A stretch of DNA of 64,000 bases, taken from contig CALUKD010000010.1 of assembly GCA_944321125.1 (NCBI GenBank), positions 1-64,000 of the forward strand, in the 5' to 3' direction. Positions 43,551-52,782 of the stretch are shown one piece after another; the stretch's first letter is position 1, and each line of letters begins with the position of its first letter. The notes beneath the pieces were generated by a model that was not told where the DNA came from, ran no database searches, and saw only the letters and a list, made by a program, of their open reading frames with translations. The position numbers were made by a program, and so were the translations under genes. This stretch comes from Candidatus Butyricimonas faecavium. Its GTDB lineage: Bacteria; Bacteroidota; Bacteroidia; Bacteroidales; Marinifilaceae.

Positions 43551-44026
43551 TGGAGAAGACGAATTGGTATGCAGTTTTCACTGCTTCTCGGGCGGAAAAA
43601 CGTGTGCAGGAGCGTTTGGAACAAGCAGGAATCGAAAATTATTTACCTATACGGGAGGTAAAATTTGCGAGGGATGGGCTAGTGAAAAGATTGGAAGTTC
43701 CCGTGATTACAGGGTGTATTTTTGTTCGTGTTTCTGAAACGAATTTATCTTCCGTGTTATCAATTTTTGGAGTGATTGCGTTATTAAAAAGGGAACAGGA
43801 ACCGGTAGTGATTTCGGATCAGCAGTTGGATAGTTTGCGAATTTTGAATGAACACGCCGAGTCACTTGAAGCTGTGAATACGGGATACCCAGTAGGAACT
43901 ACTGTAAGTGTGATGCAGGGTGAATTAGCTGGGGTACGAGGTGAGTTGATAGAGGTAGCTGGTGGACATCAGATTGTGATTCGTATTCCGTATTTGATAG
44001 AATGTGCGGCAAAGGTAAAAGTGTAA
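43550..44026 (+). CDS. upxY: UpxY/NusG-family transcription antiterminator of locus 2
   Basis: 158 residues. The NusG N-terminal domain opens with NWYAVFTASRAEKRV (5-19), and a KOW-like segment covers about 115-140 (VGTTVSVMQGELAGVRGEL). It clearly differs from the antiterminator encoded at 319, in line with locus-specific action. It starts on the last base of the dehydratase stop (TAATG), so the two are co-translated. It has no UpxZ-position partner. Instead, about 2.8 kb of decayed sequence separates it from the first biosynthetic gene of the locus. Confidence 0.88.
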   Translation: MEKTNWYAVFTASRAEKRVQERLEQAGIENYLPIREVKFARDGLVKRLEVPVITGCIFVRVSETNLSSVLSIFGVIALLKREQEPVVISDQQLDSLRILNEHAESLEAVNTGYPVGTTVSVMQGELAGVRGELIEVAGGHQIVIRIPYLIECAAKVKV

Positions 44027-44056
44027 TCACTTGCTCTATAAAAGTGTATTTTAAAC

Positions 44057-44304
44057 ATGACTTTTTCATTGGAACAGTGTATTATGTTTTCCAGTAAAGT
44101 CGGAGACTATATTGAGAAATATTTGCAAGCAGGTGCTAATAAAGTGTTGATTGTGGATGGCACACGTCAAATTGGGAAGTCCTATATGTTGGACAAAAAT
44201 TGTTCCAGAATTACATAGAGGTTAATATGGAAGCGGACAAACTAGGTGATAGGATTTCCGCAGAAGCCAAGACTGTAAGTAATTTCTTAGAGTTATCGTC
44301 TTGA
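44057..44304 (+). pseudogene. Remnant of a DUF4143-type AAA ATPase gene
   Basis: ATG at 44057 starts a frame reading MTFSLEQCIMFSSKVGDYIE and on through DGTRQIGKSYMLD, a Walker A in the style of this ATPase family, ending at a stop at 44214-44216. A second frame continues from 44203 with FQNYIEVNMEADKLGDRI, which matches what follows Walker A in relatives, and stops at 44302-44304. A frameshift at about 44203 and loss of more than two thirds of the gene make it a pseudogene. It is not the same subfamily as the intact ATPase encoded at 20209. Confidence 0.8.
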
Positions 44305-44789
44305 TTTTTTTCTATATTTTTGCGGGGACGAAAATGTCTCCTTTGGTGTAGAACTAGGTTTATAATGAGAACCTGTCGAGAAGCTAAGGAAATCCTAGGG
44401 AAATAATCTCCCTTATTCGAAGCTCATTCGAAGATTATTCGTGGCTCATACATTACGGAATGTCTAAGCTCTGGGTAAGCATCAAATGATCTCTGAATAT
44501 GTGGGATTATTTGGGTAGGATTACTTCTTTATTTGGGGTGAATTTGTACTATATGATATTTTCTCTACTGTAATTTTATTTGTGATGTTTGTTCCTAGAG
44601 TAATAATACCTTAATTCTATGGTTTTAACTATTTCTCGGACTTTACAGGGCATTTCCTCCTAATATTATGTACCCGTCACGTGGGTGTTAGGATGACGAT
44701 TTGGATGTGGGGTATCATGCTTGAGAGATAGTTGAACGTTGGAAAAAGAATAGTTAGGTCTTAGTAGAGTAATGTCAGAAAATGAGATT
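44305..44789. other. Gene-free stretch after the ATPase remnant
   Basis: No gene can be supported here. TATTTTTG at 44315-44322 fits a -7 element on the plus strand but has no -33 partner and no gene close by. A tract with repeated ATTCGAAG-like words occurs near 44416-44441. It may be further debris from rearrangement. Confidence 0.4.
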
Positions 44790-46510
44790 TTAGTTGGTGT
44801 TTGGTAGTTGGTGTGTTTTAAAATAGTTGTTATGAATGATTATGTCTGAAATTTTTTGAGCATTTTCTCTACGTTCTTTTTCTCGGGTAGAGTTTGCAAT
44901 AGAATCACTCATAAGTAAACTTCTTCCAACACCTCTCCAAGAGGATTGGACTCCTGTCAGATCAAGGAGAGTCGGAAATATATCCATTTGTTGGATTGTA
45001 TCATGAGGAGATCTTTTAATTGCGTTTGGAGCATTGATAATATAAAAGGGAATTTCGTGTGTAATATGTTTTAGGGATGGGGGCAGATTTAGAAAATCTG
45101 CATGAGCTTCGTGGTCACTTGTAACGATGATGATTGAATTATCGTATAATTGATTTTGTTTAAGAAAGAATATATAGTTACCAATTTGTCTATCTGTGTA
45201 ATGTAAGTTTATCAAATAGTTTTGTAATTCTTGGGTGTATTCCTCAGGAAACTTAAATGTGGTATTCTCCTCGATGGTTTGATCATATGGTGAATGAGTT
45301 GATGCTGTAAGTATGATTGATAGAAATGGTTGGGGCATTTTCATATTTTTACGTTGTACAAGTTTAAATATTTCTTCATCGTTTAACCACATGGATTTTC
45401 TCTGAGGATAATCATTTCGGGAAAATAGAGAGTCTATCTGGTAATGTTTGCACATATTATCTTGATGCCAATAGGTTGGACCTGTTGGTATCGTCATATG
45501 ACTTTCTTTTATTTTATTTTGTTGTTTTAAAAGAGAGGGAAACGTGGTATATTTATTCTTTAAATGATTAACAATAGTTACAGTATTCTTTAAAGGCAAA
45601 AGCCTAATAAGGTAAATAAATTGTCCGTCACTGGATTCACCAAGTTTAGTTTGTGGCATTACATGCTGGTTGTAATATGTATTTTCTTTTTTCAATTGGT
45701 TTAAATTGGGTGTAATTTCTTGACCATTGAAATTAAGATCATCTGCAAATGAAAGTAGGGATTCAACGATAATAATAATAATGTTTTTATTTTGTTTGGG
45801 AGTGATGTCTGTAGATTGAACATAAAATAACGGTTCAAGTTTTAGTAATTCTTCTTCAGAATATTGTTGAGAATTGAAATTCCACGCTTGAATAAAAAAC
45901 TCCATGCCTAAATGTTGTTTCTAAAGGGGTATATGCATAAGGCATAATGAATTTTTCTTTTGGAGTTGATGATCTTAGAAAAATAAGAACAACGAATGCT
46001 GTAATAAGAATAAAAGAGATTCCGAGGAAAGTGAAAGAAGTTATCAATCTATTCTTCCAAGAAATATTGGGGTGAAATTTATGATATATAATTGAGAGTG
46101 CAAAAATACTTATAAATGGGATGATTAAATCTAGAAAAGAAGTACTAACAAGGATGTTACTGGTTAATCCTTGGAGATTGTTGTATTCTGTAATTAGAGA
46201 TAAAGGAAAATAAGCATGAAAATTTCGACTATACCAAATATTAGTAAGTAGGAGTATATCAATAAGTATGAAGAAGAGAATGTATATGTATTTTCTTTTG
46301 TTTATAAGTAGAAATGAAAAGAACAATAGGAGTCCTGCATCAATTAGAAGTTGTACCTAAGTTTTCCAAATATGCGAATGCGGTAAGTTCTTCCTTATCT
46401 GTTACTACAGAATAATGTGTGTAAATCAGTTGGATGCATAAGAGAATGAAAACAAGAAATAGGTATTTGCCCTGCTGCAATATATGTATTATTTTGAGTG
46501 TTAGTTTCAT
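44790..46510 (-). pseudogene. Sulfatase-family phosphoglycerol transferase (LTA-synthase-like), two frameshifts
   Basis: Three consecutive minus-strand frames read as one protein of about 570 residues. Frame 1 starts at ATG 46510 (MKLTLKIIHILQQGKYLFLV) and stops at 46340. Frame 2 resumes around LLIDAGLLLFFSFLLINKR and holds the membrane helices, to 45856. Frame 3 (to 44790) holds the sulfatase-fold domain with IIIIIVESLLSFADD, the metal-binding and nucleophile region start, and VTSDHEAHAD. Relatives transfer phosphoglycerol or phosphoethanolamine to glycans. The second shift is at a run of six T (minus strand, near 45896). Intact it would decorate a polysaccharide; here it is broken unless recoded. 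It is the only minus-strand gene in locus 2. Confidence 0.85.
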
Positions 46511-46829
46511 GATATATTCTTCATGTGCTGCAATTTTGTGTTGTTTTTGTGTTGTTGTAAAAGTAATTCTTTTTATGGTATTACATACTAATGTTGATGA
46601 GTTTTATCTACTAAATAGTTGTATCTTTGATTAAGATGGAGTGGATGGTATTCTGCGTATCTATGGCTTATATTATAGGAGATGATGGTTTTTGATTAAA
46701 TCGTTTGTTTCGACTACTTATTTTCTCTATTTTTACAAGCAAGGATTTGTTTCTCAAATGGGAATGTATCTATTTGGAAGATAGTTTTTAATGTTTTGTT
46801 GAAAAGTGAATATATTTAAATATCGATAA
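46511..46829 (+). promoter_or_regulatory. Divergent gap with possible promoter for the second part of locus 2
   Basis: No gene can be supported in this 319-nt gap. TATCTTTG at 46622-46629 fits the -7 element reading toward the Wzz-like gene, 200 nt upstream of it. If active, the biosynthetic genes of locus 2 need not depend on transcription from 41494. Confidence 0.4.
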
Positions 46830-46835
46830 GTGGAT

Positions 46836-47867
46836 ATGGAAAAAAAACAGAAAGTTAAGAGTGATGAGATAGATTTGATAAGTATCGTAGACAAAGTTTG
46901 GAGTGAACGCCGTTTTTTGATAAAATTTACGTTGGTCATTTTTGTGATAGGGGTAATTATCGCTTTCAGTTTGCCTAGGACGTATAAAAGTGAATCTAAA
47001 ATTATACCAGAGGATACCAAGGAGGTGGTTACAAACAAGGCTAATTCTTTTGCGTCTTTGTTAGGTTTAGCTGTTAATAATAACATTAGTAGGGAGATTT
47101 CTGCAGATATTTATCCGGATATAATAAGAAGTACTCCTTACTTGTTGGAGTTTGCCAATTTGAAGGTTTTACCTCAAGGTATGGTGGAGATGTCTCTATA
47201 TGAATACATAACGTTGCACCAAAAGGAAGCTTGGTGGAGTTTTATTACGCAATTACCAAGAAAAATCGGAGGATTATTTACGCCGAAAATAATTGAGGAA
47301 AATGATACGATTTGGGATATTTCTCGTCTTTCTAGACAACAAAGGCAATTTATTCGTGATTTGGCGGGTTCAATACATGTTAATGCTGATAAAGAAACAG
47401 GATTGATTACGATAGATGTGTTGATGCAAGACCCGGAAGTAGCAACATCCGTGGCTGAAAATATTATTCAGCACTTGTATGTTTATATTACATCTTATAG
47501 GACTCAGAAAGCACGTGAAGAGTTGAAGTTTATAGAAGATATGTATATAGAGGCGCATAATGTATACGATCAGACTCAGGAGCGATTTAAAGGGTATGCT
47601 AAAAATTATAAACTTGGAACTTCTCCCGTCACTTCTCAGGTAAATATGGATTTAGCTTTTGGTTTTTATAATATGATGGCTCAACAGTATGAAATGGCAA
47701 AAGTGAATGTAATGAAAAAACACCCTACTTTTTCCGTGATCGAGCCTGCTATGATGCCTTTGAATGCAGACTCTCCTCGTAAAATGCTTATTATGTTATT
47801 AAGTATTGGATTGGGGATATTTATGGGAGTAATCTGGATCTTTATTAAAGATGCTTTCGTGAAATGA
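46836..47867 (+). CDS. Wzz-type chain-length determinant (locus 2, internal)
   Basis: 343 residues from the ATG at 46836 (a GTG at 46830 is also possible). DEIDLISIVDKVWSERRFLI leads into a first membrane helix (about 32-52). A periplasmic, partly coiled-coil domain follows with a PADSPRK-like segment (LNADSPRKMLIML) and the second helix near 318-338. It has no kinase domain. Such proteins set polymer length together with Wzy. It resembles the second Wzz-like protein, encoded at 61063 next to the wza-like gene, with the same N-terminal pattern, so the two are paralogues. It overlaps the following glycosyltransferase gene by 4 nt. Confidence 0.87.
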   Translation: MEKKQKVKSDEIDLISIVDKVWSERRFLIKFTLVIFVIGVIIAFSLPRTYKSESKIIPEDTKEVVTNKANSFASLLGLAVNNNISREISADIYPDIIRSTPYLLEFANLKVLPQGMVEMSLYEYITLHQKEAWWSFITQLPRKIGGLFTPKIIEENDTIWDISRLSRQQRQFIRDLAGSIHVNADKETGLITIDVLMQDPEVATSVAENIIQHLYVYITSYRTQKAREELKFIEDMYIEAHNVYDQTQERFKGYAKNYKLGTSPVTSQVNMDLAFGFYNMMAQQYEMAKVNVMKKHPTFSVIEPAMMPLNADSPRKMLIMLLSIGLGIFMGVIWIFIKDAFVK

Positions 47868-48799
47868 GAAAGCTTTCTTGTTATATATCTGTAATTATTC
47901 CGGCTTATAACGTGGAGGCTTTTCTTGCACGTTGTTTAGATTCCGTATTAGAACAATCATTTAGTAATTTCGAGGTGATTGTTATTGATGATGGTAGTCG
48001 AGATAGAACGGCTGAGATTATTCGAGGTTATCAACAAAAGGATGCTCGGGTCATTGGAATTTTTAAAGAAAATGGTGGCGTGACAAGTGCCCGAAATGCG
48101 GGAGTAGCAAAGGCTAAAGGGGATTATTTATTTTTTCTTGACGGAGATGACTATGTGCCTTCAACAGCTTTAAATGATTTATTTGTTGGTACTGAACAAG
48201 GGAAAAATGATGTTGTATTTGGGTTGTTTGCTTTAGCATGGAAAGGAAAACAAAAAATTTATGAAGTTGATAAATTTGGAACAATTTCTAATCTAGAATA
48301 TTTGAAGTTGTTAACAACTGGAAGGGCTCCGTGGCAAATATGCTCAAAATTGATTCGTCGAGCATTATTTTATGTCGGAGAATTAGAGGTCCCAACTGAT
48401 TTGGCTGTGGGAGAAGATGCTTTAACTTTATTTCAACTCGTGGAGAAGGCTAACACCATTTCAATGGTGAATAAACTTGTTTATTATTATGTGCAAAGGG
48501 AAAATTCCGTTATGCATATGGGGAGTCCTAAATTAGCAAATGATAATTTAAGAGCTGCGGAGTTAATTAGTAAGACTATAGAAAAGAGTGGATTGATGCC
48601 AGAGCTTTCTTTATACGTGTTGGCTTTGCGATTACTTTTTTTATTAATGGCTTTTCAAAAGTCACGGCAAAATGTGTGTCGGGATTCTATAAAGAGGATA
48701 TTGAAGGAATATGACGAGCGTAAACAGGTGATGGATTTATTTTCATTTTCGAAAAAGTGGAAAATACGGATAGTTGTAGGGTACTATAAATATTTTTAA
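47864..48799 (+). CDS. GT2 glycosyltransferase
   Basis: 311 residues, GT-A fold. SVIIPAYNVEAFLARCLDSV, VIDDGSRDRTAEI and FLDGDDYV (the D-x-D metal site near 90) followed by GEDALT are the usual GT2 signatures. The C-terminal half is helical without a clear membrane anchor. It probably adds a sugar to the lipid-linked repeat unit at the cytoplasmic face. Start overlaps the Wzz-like stop (ATGA). Donor and linkage are unknown. Confidence 0.9.
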   Translation: MRKLSCYISVIIPAYNVEAFLARCLDSVLEQSFSNFEVIVIDDGSRDRTAEIIRGYQQKDARVIGIFKENGGVTSARNAGVAKAKGDYLFFLDGDDYVPSTALNDLFVGTEQGKNDVVFGLFALAWKGKQKIYEVDKFGTISNLEYLKLLTTGRAPWQICSKLIRRALFYVGELEVPTDLAVGEDALTLFQLVEKANTISMVNKLVYYYVQRENSVMHMGSPKLANDNLRAAELISKTIEKSGLMPELSLYVLALRLLFLLMAFQKSRQNVCRDSIKRILKEYDERKQVMDLFSFSKKWKIRIVVGYYKYF

Positions 48800-48800
48800 A

Positions 48801-49970
48801 GTGAAAGAAAAGATATTACATATTGTTGATACTTATTCAACCTGTAGTTATCATGAATTTTTCAATGCGGGTTTTTTGGTTTCTTGTTGTCAAGTAGCTG
48901 ATAAGGTTATCTATCATGCAGCTCAATCTAGCCAAAAATGTGTAATGTCATTGTTAGAAAAGAAAGGGTATAAGGAATTTGTTCCTAATATAGAGTGTCG
49001 ATCGCTATGTGTTGTTCATAAAGAATCAACATTGAGATCTTTGTTGCGAACATTTGTAAGTGCATTCTTAAATGTATACTATTTGTTTGTTGGAGGGAAA
49101 GGGCCTATTATTTTCATGCATAATGATGCATTCTCTATTTATTGGTTAAATCTGTTCAATTTTTTCTTGAGGCGACCAATTTGGATCGTTTGCCACGGTG
49201 AATTAGAACTTTTAATTAGTTTTCCTTGTTGGTGTAAGCCTTCGTTTTTATACAAGCACTTGTTTCATTTCTTTTTCAAGTATATAAATATTGGGCAAAA
49301 GATGCATTTTATTGTACTTGGGCACTCAATTGCTTCTAATTTGAAACGTATTATTTCTGAAAGAAACGAAAAGAGGTTTGTGGCTATTGAGCATCCTTAT
49401 TTTTTTGAAGAAGGATTTACAACAAAACATGTCATACAGGGACAAATGTTTTTGGGTACGGTTGGAGTTTTGAATGAGTTTAAAGGTTTTTATCGATTGC
49501 AGAATTTGGTTGAATTATTAAGAGAAAAAATTGAAGAAGGAAGATTAAGTGTTTCTGTAATAGGACGGTTAGAGAATGTGATGCCTGTCCATCAAGATTT
49601 AATTCAATATTCAACATTGGGAAATAGTTTATTGCCTCGGGAGAAATTCTCTCAATTGATATGTGGTTTAGATTATGTGTTGTTTTTATACAATACAGAA
49701 AGTTACAAGTTGATTGCCAGTGGAGCTATCTTTGATGCAATAAGTTTTGGTAAACCGATAATTGCCTTACGAAATGATTATTTTGTCGCCGTGTTTGAGC
49801 GTTGTGGAGAAATAGGGTATCTTTGTAATTCCTTGGATGAAATTTGCCAGTTAGTGGTTAAACTTATTGATAATCCTGATATGGCAACTTATAATTGTTT
49901 CTTGATGAATATGAAAAAGGCTAGAGTGATGTTTGCTCCTGAACAAGTAAAAATTGATTTATTCGAGTAG
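48801..49970 (+). CDS. GT4-like glycosyltransferase
   Basis: 389 residues, starting with GTG one base after the previous stop. The N-terminal half has KILHIVDTYSTCSYHEFFNA, IIFMHNDAFSIYWLNLF and IWIVCHGELELL. The C-terminal half has FLGTVGVLNEFKGFYRL and ASGAIFDAISFGKPIIAL, a pattern like the donor-binding region of GT-B enzymes. It resembles glycosyltransferases acting on galactose or rhamnose in capsule loci, but no specific family name can be defended. The operon position supports a role in the repeat unit. Confidence 0.75.
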   Translation: MKEKILHIVDTYSTCSYHEFFNAGFLVSCCQVADKVIYHAAQSSQKCVMSLLEKKGYKEFVPNIECRSLCVVHKESTLRSLLRTFVSAFLNVYYLFVGGKGPIIFMHNDAFSIYWLNLFNFFLRRPIWIVCHGELELLISFPCWCKPSFLYKHLFHFFFKYINIGQKMHFIVLGHSIASNLKRIISERNEKRFVAIEHPYFFEEGFTTKHVIQGQMFLGTVGVLNEFKGFYRLQNLVELLREKIEEGRLSVSVIGRLENVMPVHQDLIQYSTLGNSLLPREKFSQLICGLDYVLFLYNTESYKLIASGAIFDAISFGKPIIALRNDYFVAVFERCGEIGYLCNSLDEICQLVVKLIDNPDMATYNCFLMNMKKARVMFAPEQVKIDLFE

Positions 49971-49973
49971 CTT

Positions 49974-51086
49974 ATGTATTTATACTTAATATATACAATT
50001 CTTTTGTTCGTGGCCTATTTTGAGATGGACCGTTTTAGTTACTTTGGAAGGATTCATAAGATTCTTTTTTATTTAATTCTTTTGGTTTTCTTTCTTTTGT
50101 CTTCGTTGCGATGGGAACGGGGGACTGATTGGATGTCGTATTATGAATTTTATAATTCAATTTCAGGTTATGCTCCAAAGAGTTGGTATTTTGAATTTGG
50201 ATATTCGTATTTAAATTATTTGGTGAAGGTTCTATTCAATAGTTATTCTGTATTACTTGGAATATTAGCTTTCTTAGTTTATTCATTAGTTGGAACTACG
50301 ATTTATAAATATGGTGTTTATCCAATCTTCTCTCTAGCGATCTGGTTTGCGATATCTATTGCTGATGTTTTTTTTACCCGCAATACGATTGCAATTTCGT
50401 TGGCGATATTTTCAGTACGTTATATTATTGATAGAAAATTTGTACCATTTTTGTTAGTGATTGCTGTTGCATTTTTATTTCATAGGTCAGCATTGATTTT
50501 TTTCCCTGCTTATTTTATTTATTCATTAAAAATTTCTAGATCTATTTTGGTGTGGGGAATGGGGATTGTGATTGTTGTTGGTTTATGTTTTAGCGAGTTT
50601 GTCGTTGGGCATATAGGGGGATTATTAGGGCCAACAATTGATTCAAAACTTCAATATTATTTACAGACAGGAACAGAAGAAACATTTGGATCAGCATATT
50701 CTGCCGCAATTGTGTTGTTGAAGGGAGCAATAAATCGATCTTTAATTTTGATCGTGCTATTATTTTGGATGAATAATGAACGTAACGAAGATCCTGTTCT
50801 AAATGGTTTTATTAATTTTTATATTTTTGGTTTGTTATTATTCTTCATGACGGTGCCTTTATCTCCAGCTTTAGGAAGGATTGCTTCGTACTATAATATT
50901 TTTCAGTTATTTTTATTCCCTTACATATTGTTGCTTGGTAAGGATAGGAAAAACCAAATATTACTTTTTATTTTAATTGGAATATATTTTTTGATTCGAT
51001 TGGAAGGAGTTATTACAAATTATAAGGATTTGTACGTTCCGTACAAATCTATATTTGATACTTATAAAACAGTAATAATTTTTTAA
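49974..51086 (+). CDS. EpsG-family polysaccharide polymerase (Wzy-like)
   Basis: 370 residues, about ten membrane helices. LRWERGTDWMSYYEFYN near residues 45-60 and the later TRNTIAISLAIFSVRYI with LFHRSALIFFPAYFI near 165 are the conserved EpsG features (an R-x-G-x-D-w-x-x-Y loop and the HxS region). EpsG proteins polymerise the repeat unit at the periplasmic face. Locus 1 uses an unrelated-looking Wzy_C-type polymerase (10464), so the two loci make different polymers. Three bases separate it from the previous gene. Confidence 0.85.
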   Translation: MYLYLIYTILLFVAYFEMDRFSYFGRIHKILFYLILLVFFLLSSLRWERGTDWMSYYEFYNSISGYAPKSWYFEFGYSYLNYLVKVLFNSYSVLLGILAFLVYSLVGTTIYKYGVYPIFSLAIWFAISIADVFFTRNTIAISLAIFSVRYIIDRKFVPFLLVIAVAFLFHRSALIFFPAYFIYSLKISRSILVWGMGIVIVVGLCFSEFVVGHIGGLLGPTIDSKLQYYLQTGTEETFGSAYSAAIVLLKGAINRSLILIVLLFWMNNERNEDPVLNGFINFYIFGLLLFFMTVPLSPALGRIASYYNIFQLFLFPYILLLGKDRKNQILLFILIGIYFLIRLEGVITNYKDLYVPYKSIFDTYKTVIIF

Positions 51087-51093
51087 TTGCATA

Positions 51094-51969
51094 ATGATGA
51101 ATAGAATTGCTTATTTAGTAATGTGCCATAAGAATGGACGACAGGTTATGACTTTGATCAATTCGTTAGTTAGCGAATATGCAGATGTGTATGTACATGT
51201 TGATAAAAAAAATGACGAATTATACCTGAGTTTGAGCGAGAGTTTGAATAATACTAGTGGGGCATATTTATTAAAAGAGCGAGTTGCAGTTTCTTGGGGA
51301 GGATTTTCACAATTAGAAGCGATTATTCTTTTGATTAAAACAATGTTGCGTTCGGGTATAAAATATTCTTATGCAAGTTTAATAAGTGGACAGGATTTAT
51401 TAATAAAACCACATATTCAATTTTACAAATACTTAGAAACATATTATCCTCAAGAATTTATAGAGTTAGAACGTCATCCTGAGTTTGATGCTCGGATTAA
51501 TACTTTTCAAATAGGGACAAATATCGGACGATATAAATGTGTGAGGGTTTTAAATTATTTCTTGCGTTATATATATAATCATATGCATATAGGAATTAAA
51601 AAATTTAACGTAGAGGATATTTACAAAGGAGGAGAGTGGTGGACCCTTACAGAAAAGAGCTTGAAGACTATTGTAGAGTTTGTCGATGAAAATCCGGCAT
51701 ATATGAATAAATTTAAACATACGATGTGTGCGGATGAGCATTTCATTCAAATGTTGATAAAAAAATTAGGTATAGATGGACAAGTATGCAATAATAATCT
51801 ACGATATATTGATTGGAAAGATTGTAAAGATAATCCTAAGATTTTGACAAATGATGATTACGAAAGAATTATGGCTTCATCTGCTTTTATTGGGCGTAAA
51901 TTTGATATGGAAAAAGATTCCGTTATATGTGATAGATTGATAGAGTATTCACGGAAAAAGGATTGTTAA
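51094..51969 (+). CDS. GT14 glycosyltransferase (core-2/I-branching type)
   Basis: 291 residues. AYLVMCHKNGRQVMTLINSL at the N-terminus, VYVHVDKKND near 32-41, SYASLISGQDLLIK near 93-106 and GGEWWTLTEKSL near 184-195 are the hallmarks of the core-2/I-branching beta-1,6-GlcNAc transferase family as found in bacteria. HTMCADEHFIQM near 213 matches the catalytic Glu region. The likely activity is addition of a branch or a HexNAc or xylose residue; the bacterial members are not well defined. TTG or ATG starts are not in doubt: ATG at 51094. It overlaps the next gene (TAATG). Confidence 0.88.
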   Translation: MMNRIAYLVMCHKNGRQVMTLINSLVSEYADVYVHVDKKNDELYLSLSESLNNTSGAYLLKERVAVSWGGFSQLEAIILLIKTMLRSGIKYSYASLISGQDLLIKPHIQFYKYLETYYPQEFIELERHPEFDARINTFQIGTNIGRYKCVRVLNYFLRYIYNHMHIGIKKFNVEDIYKGGEWWTLTEKSLKTIVEFVDENPAYMNKFKHTMCADEHFIQMLIKKLGIDGQVCNNNLRYIDWKDCKDNPKILTNDDYERIMASSAFIGRKFDMEKDSVICDRLIEYSRKKDC

Positions 51970-52781
51970 TGGATTATTCAGTTTTGATGTCTGTTTATAT
52001 AAAGGAGCAGGCTATTTTCTTGAAAGAGGCTTTGGAAAGTGTTTTTGCTCAAACATTATCTCCGGGAGAAGTTGTCATTGTGAAAGATGGACCTTTAACA
52101 GAGGAATTGGAGCAGGTTCTTGTTTCTTATCAAAAACAGGAGCAAACATTGAAAGTTATTACTTTAGAACAAAATATGGGTTTGGGTAAAGCATTGCAGG
52201 TGGGCTTGGAACATTGTCAATTTGATCTTGTTGCTCGTATGGATACGGATGATATTTGTAAACCTAAACGTTTTGAAAGACAGGTACATTTTATGGAAAT
52301 GCATCCGGACATAAGTGTAGTTGGTGCATGGATAGAAGAATTTTCAGAAAACAAAGAAAAAATAGAATCAATTCGAGAATTACCATTAGAAAATGAACAG
52401 TTATTGAAATTTATGAAGTGGCGTAATCCGTTTAATCACATGACTGTAATGTTTCGTAAACAGGCGGTAATATCTGTTGGAAGCTATCAACCTTTTTATT
52501 TGTTGGAAGACTATTATTTATGGAATCGGATGGCAAATGCAGGGTTTAAATTTGCTAATATTGGAGAGAGTTTGTTGTGGGCTAGGGGTGGTTATAATAT
52601 GTTACAACGCCGTGGTGGATGGAGATATGTTGTATCTGAGTATCATTTGCTACATTTTATGTGGAAATCTAAACGAATAAATTTTATAGAATTTGTCTTT
52701 AGTTTATTTGTAAAAAGTATTGTTCGTATGATAGGTAAGCGAGGGCGATCATTGTTGTATAGAATGTTCTTAAGAAAGTAA
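51969..52781 (+). CDS. GT2 glycosyltransferase
   Basis: 270 residues from the ATG at 51969, which overlaps the preceding stop by one base; a TTG at 51963 is less likely. SVLMSVYIKEQAIFLKEALE, VIVKDGPLT, ARMDTDDICKP (D-x-D site near 90), FNHMTVMFR and LEDYYLWNRM are typical of the GT2 branch that includes WcaA- and AmsE-like transferases. It probably adds one sugar of the locus 2 repeat unit. The end of the protein is basic (RMIGKRGRSLLYRMFLRK), which may help membrane association. Confidence 0.9.
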   Translation: MDYSVLMSVYIKEQAIFLKEALESVFAQTLSPGEVVIVKDGPLTEELEQVLVSYQKQEQTLKVITLEQNMGLGKALQVGLEHCQFDLVARMDTDDICKPKRFERQVHFMEMHPDISVVGAWIEEFSENKEKIESIRELPLENEQLLKFMKWRNPFNHMTVMFRKQAVISVGSYQPFYLLEDYYLWNRMANAGFKFANIGESLLWARGGYNMLQRRGGWRYVVSEYHLLHFMWKSKRINFIEFVFSLFVKSIVRMIGKRGRSLLYRMFLRK

Positions 52782-52782
52782 A

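Noticed and set aside
43550-44026. Housekeeping nusG
   Set aside because: The protein is short, divergent and sits in a capsule operon; no secE or ribosomal protein genes are nearby, so it is the specialised UpxY type.
46434-46634. 66-codon plus-strand frame in the divergent gap
   Set aside because: Its first part is antisense to the N-terminal frame of the broken phosphoglycerol transferase gene and it has no family features.
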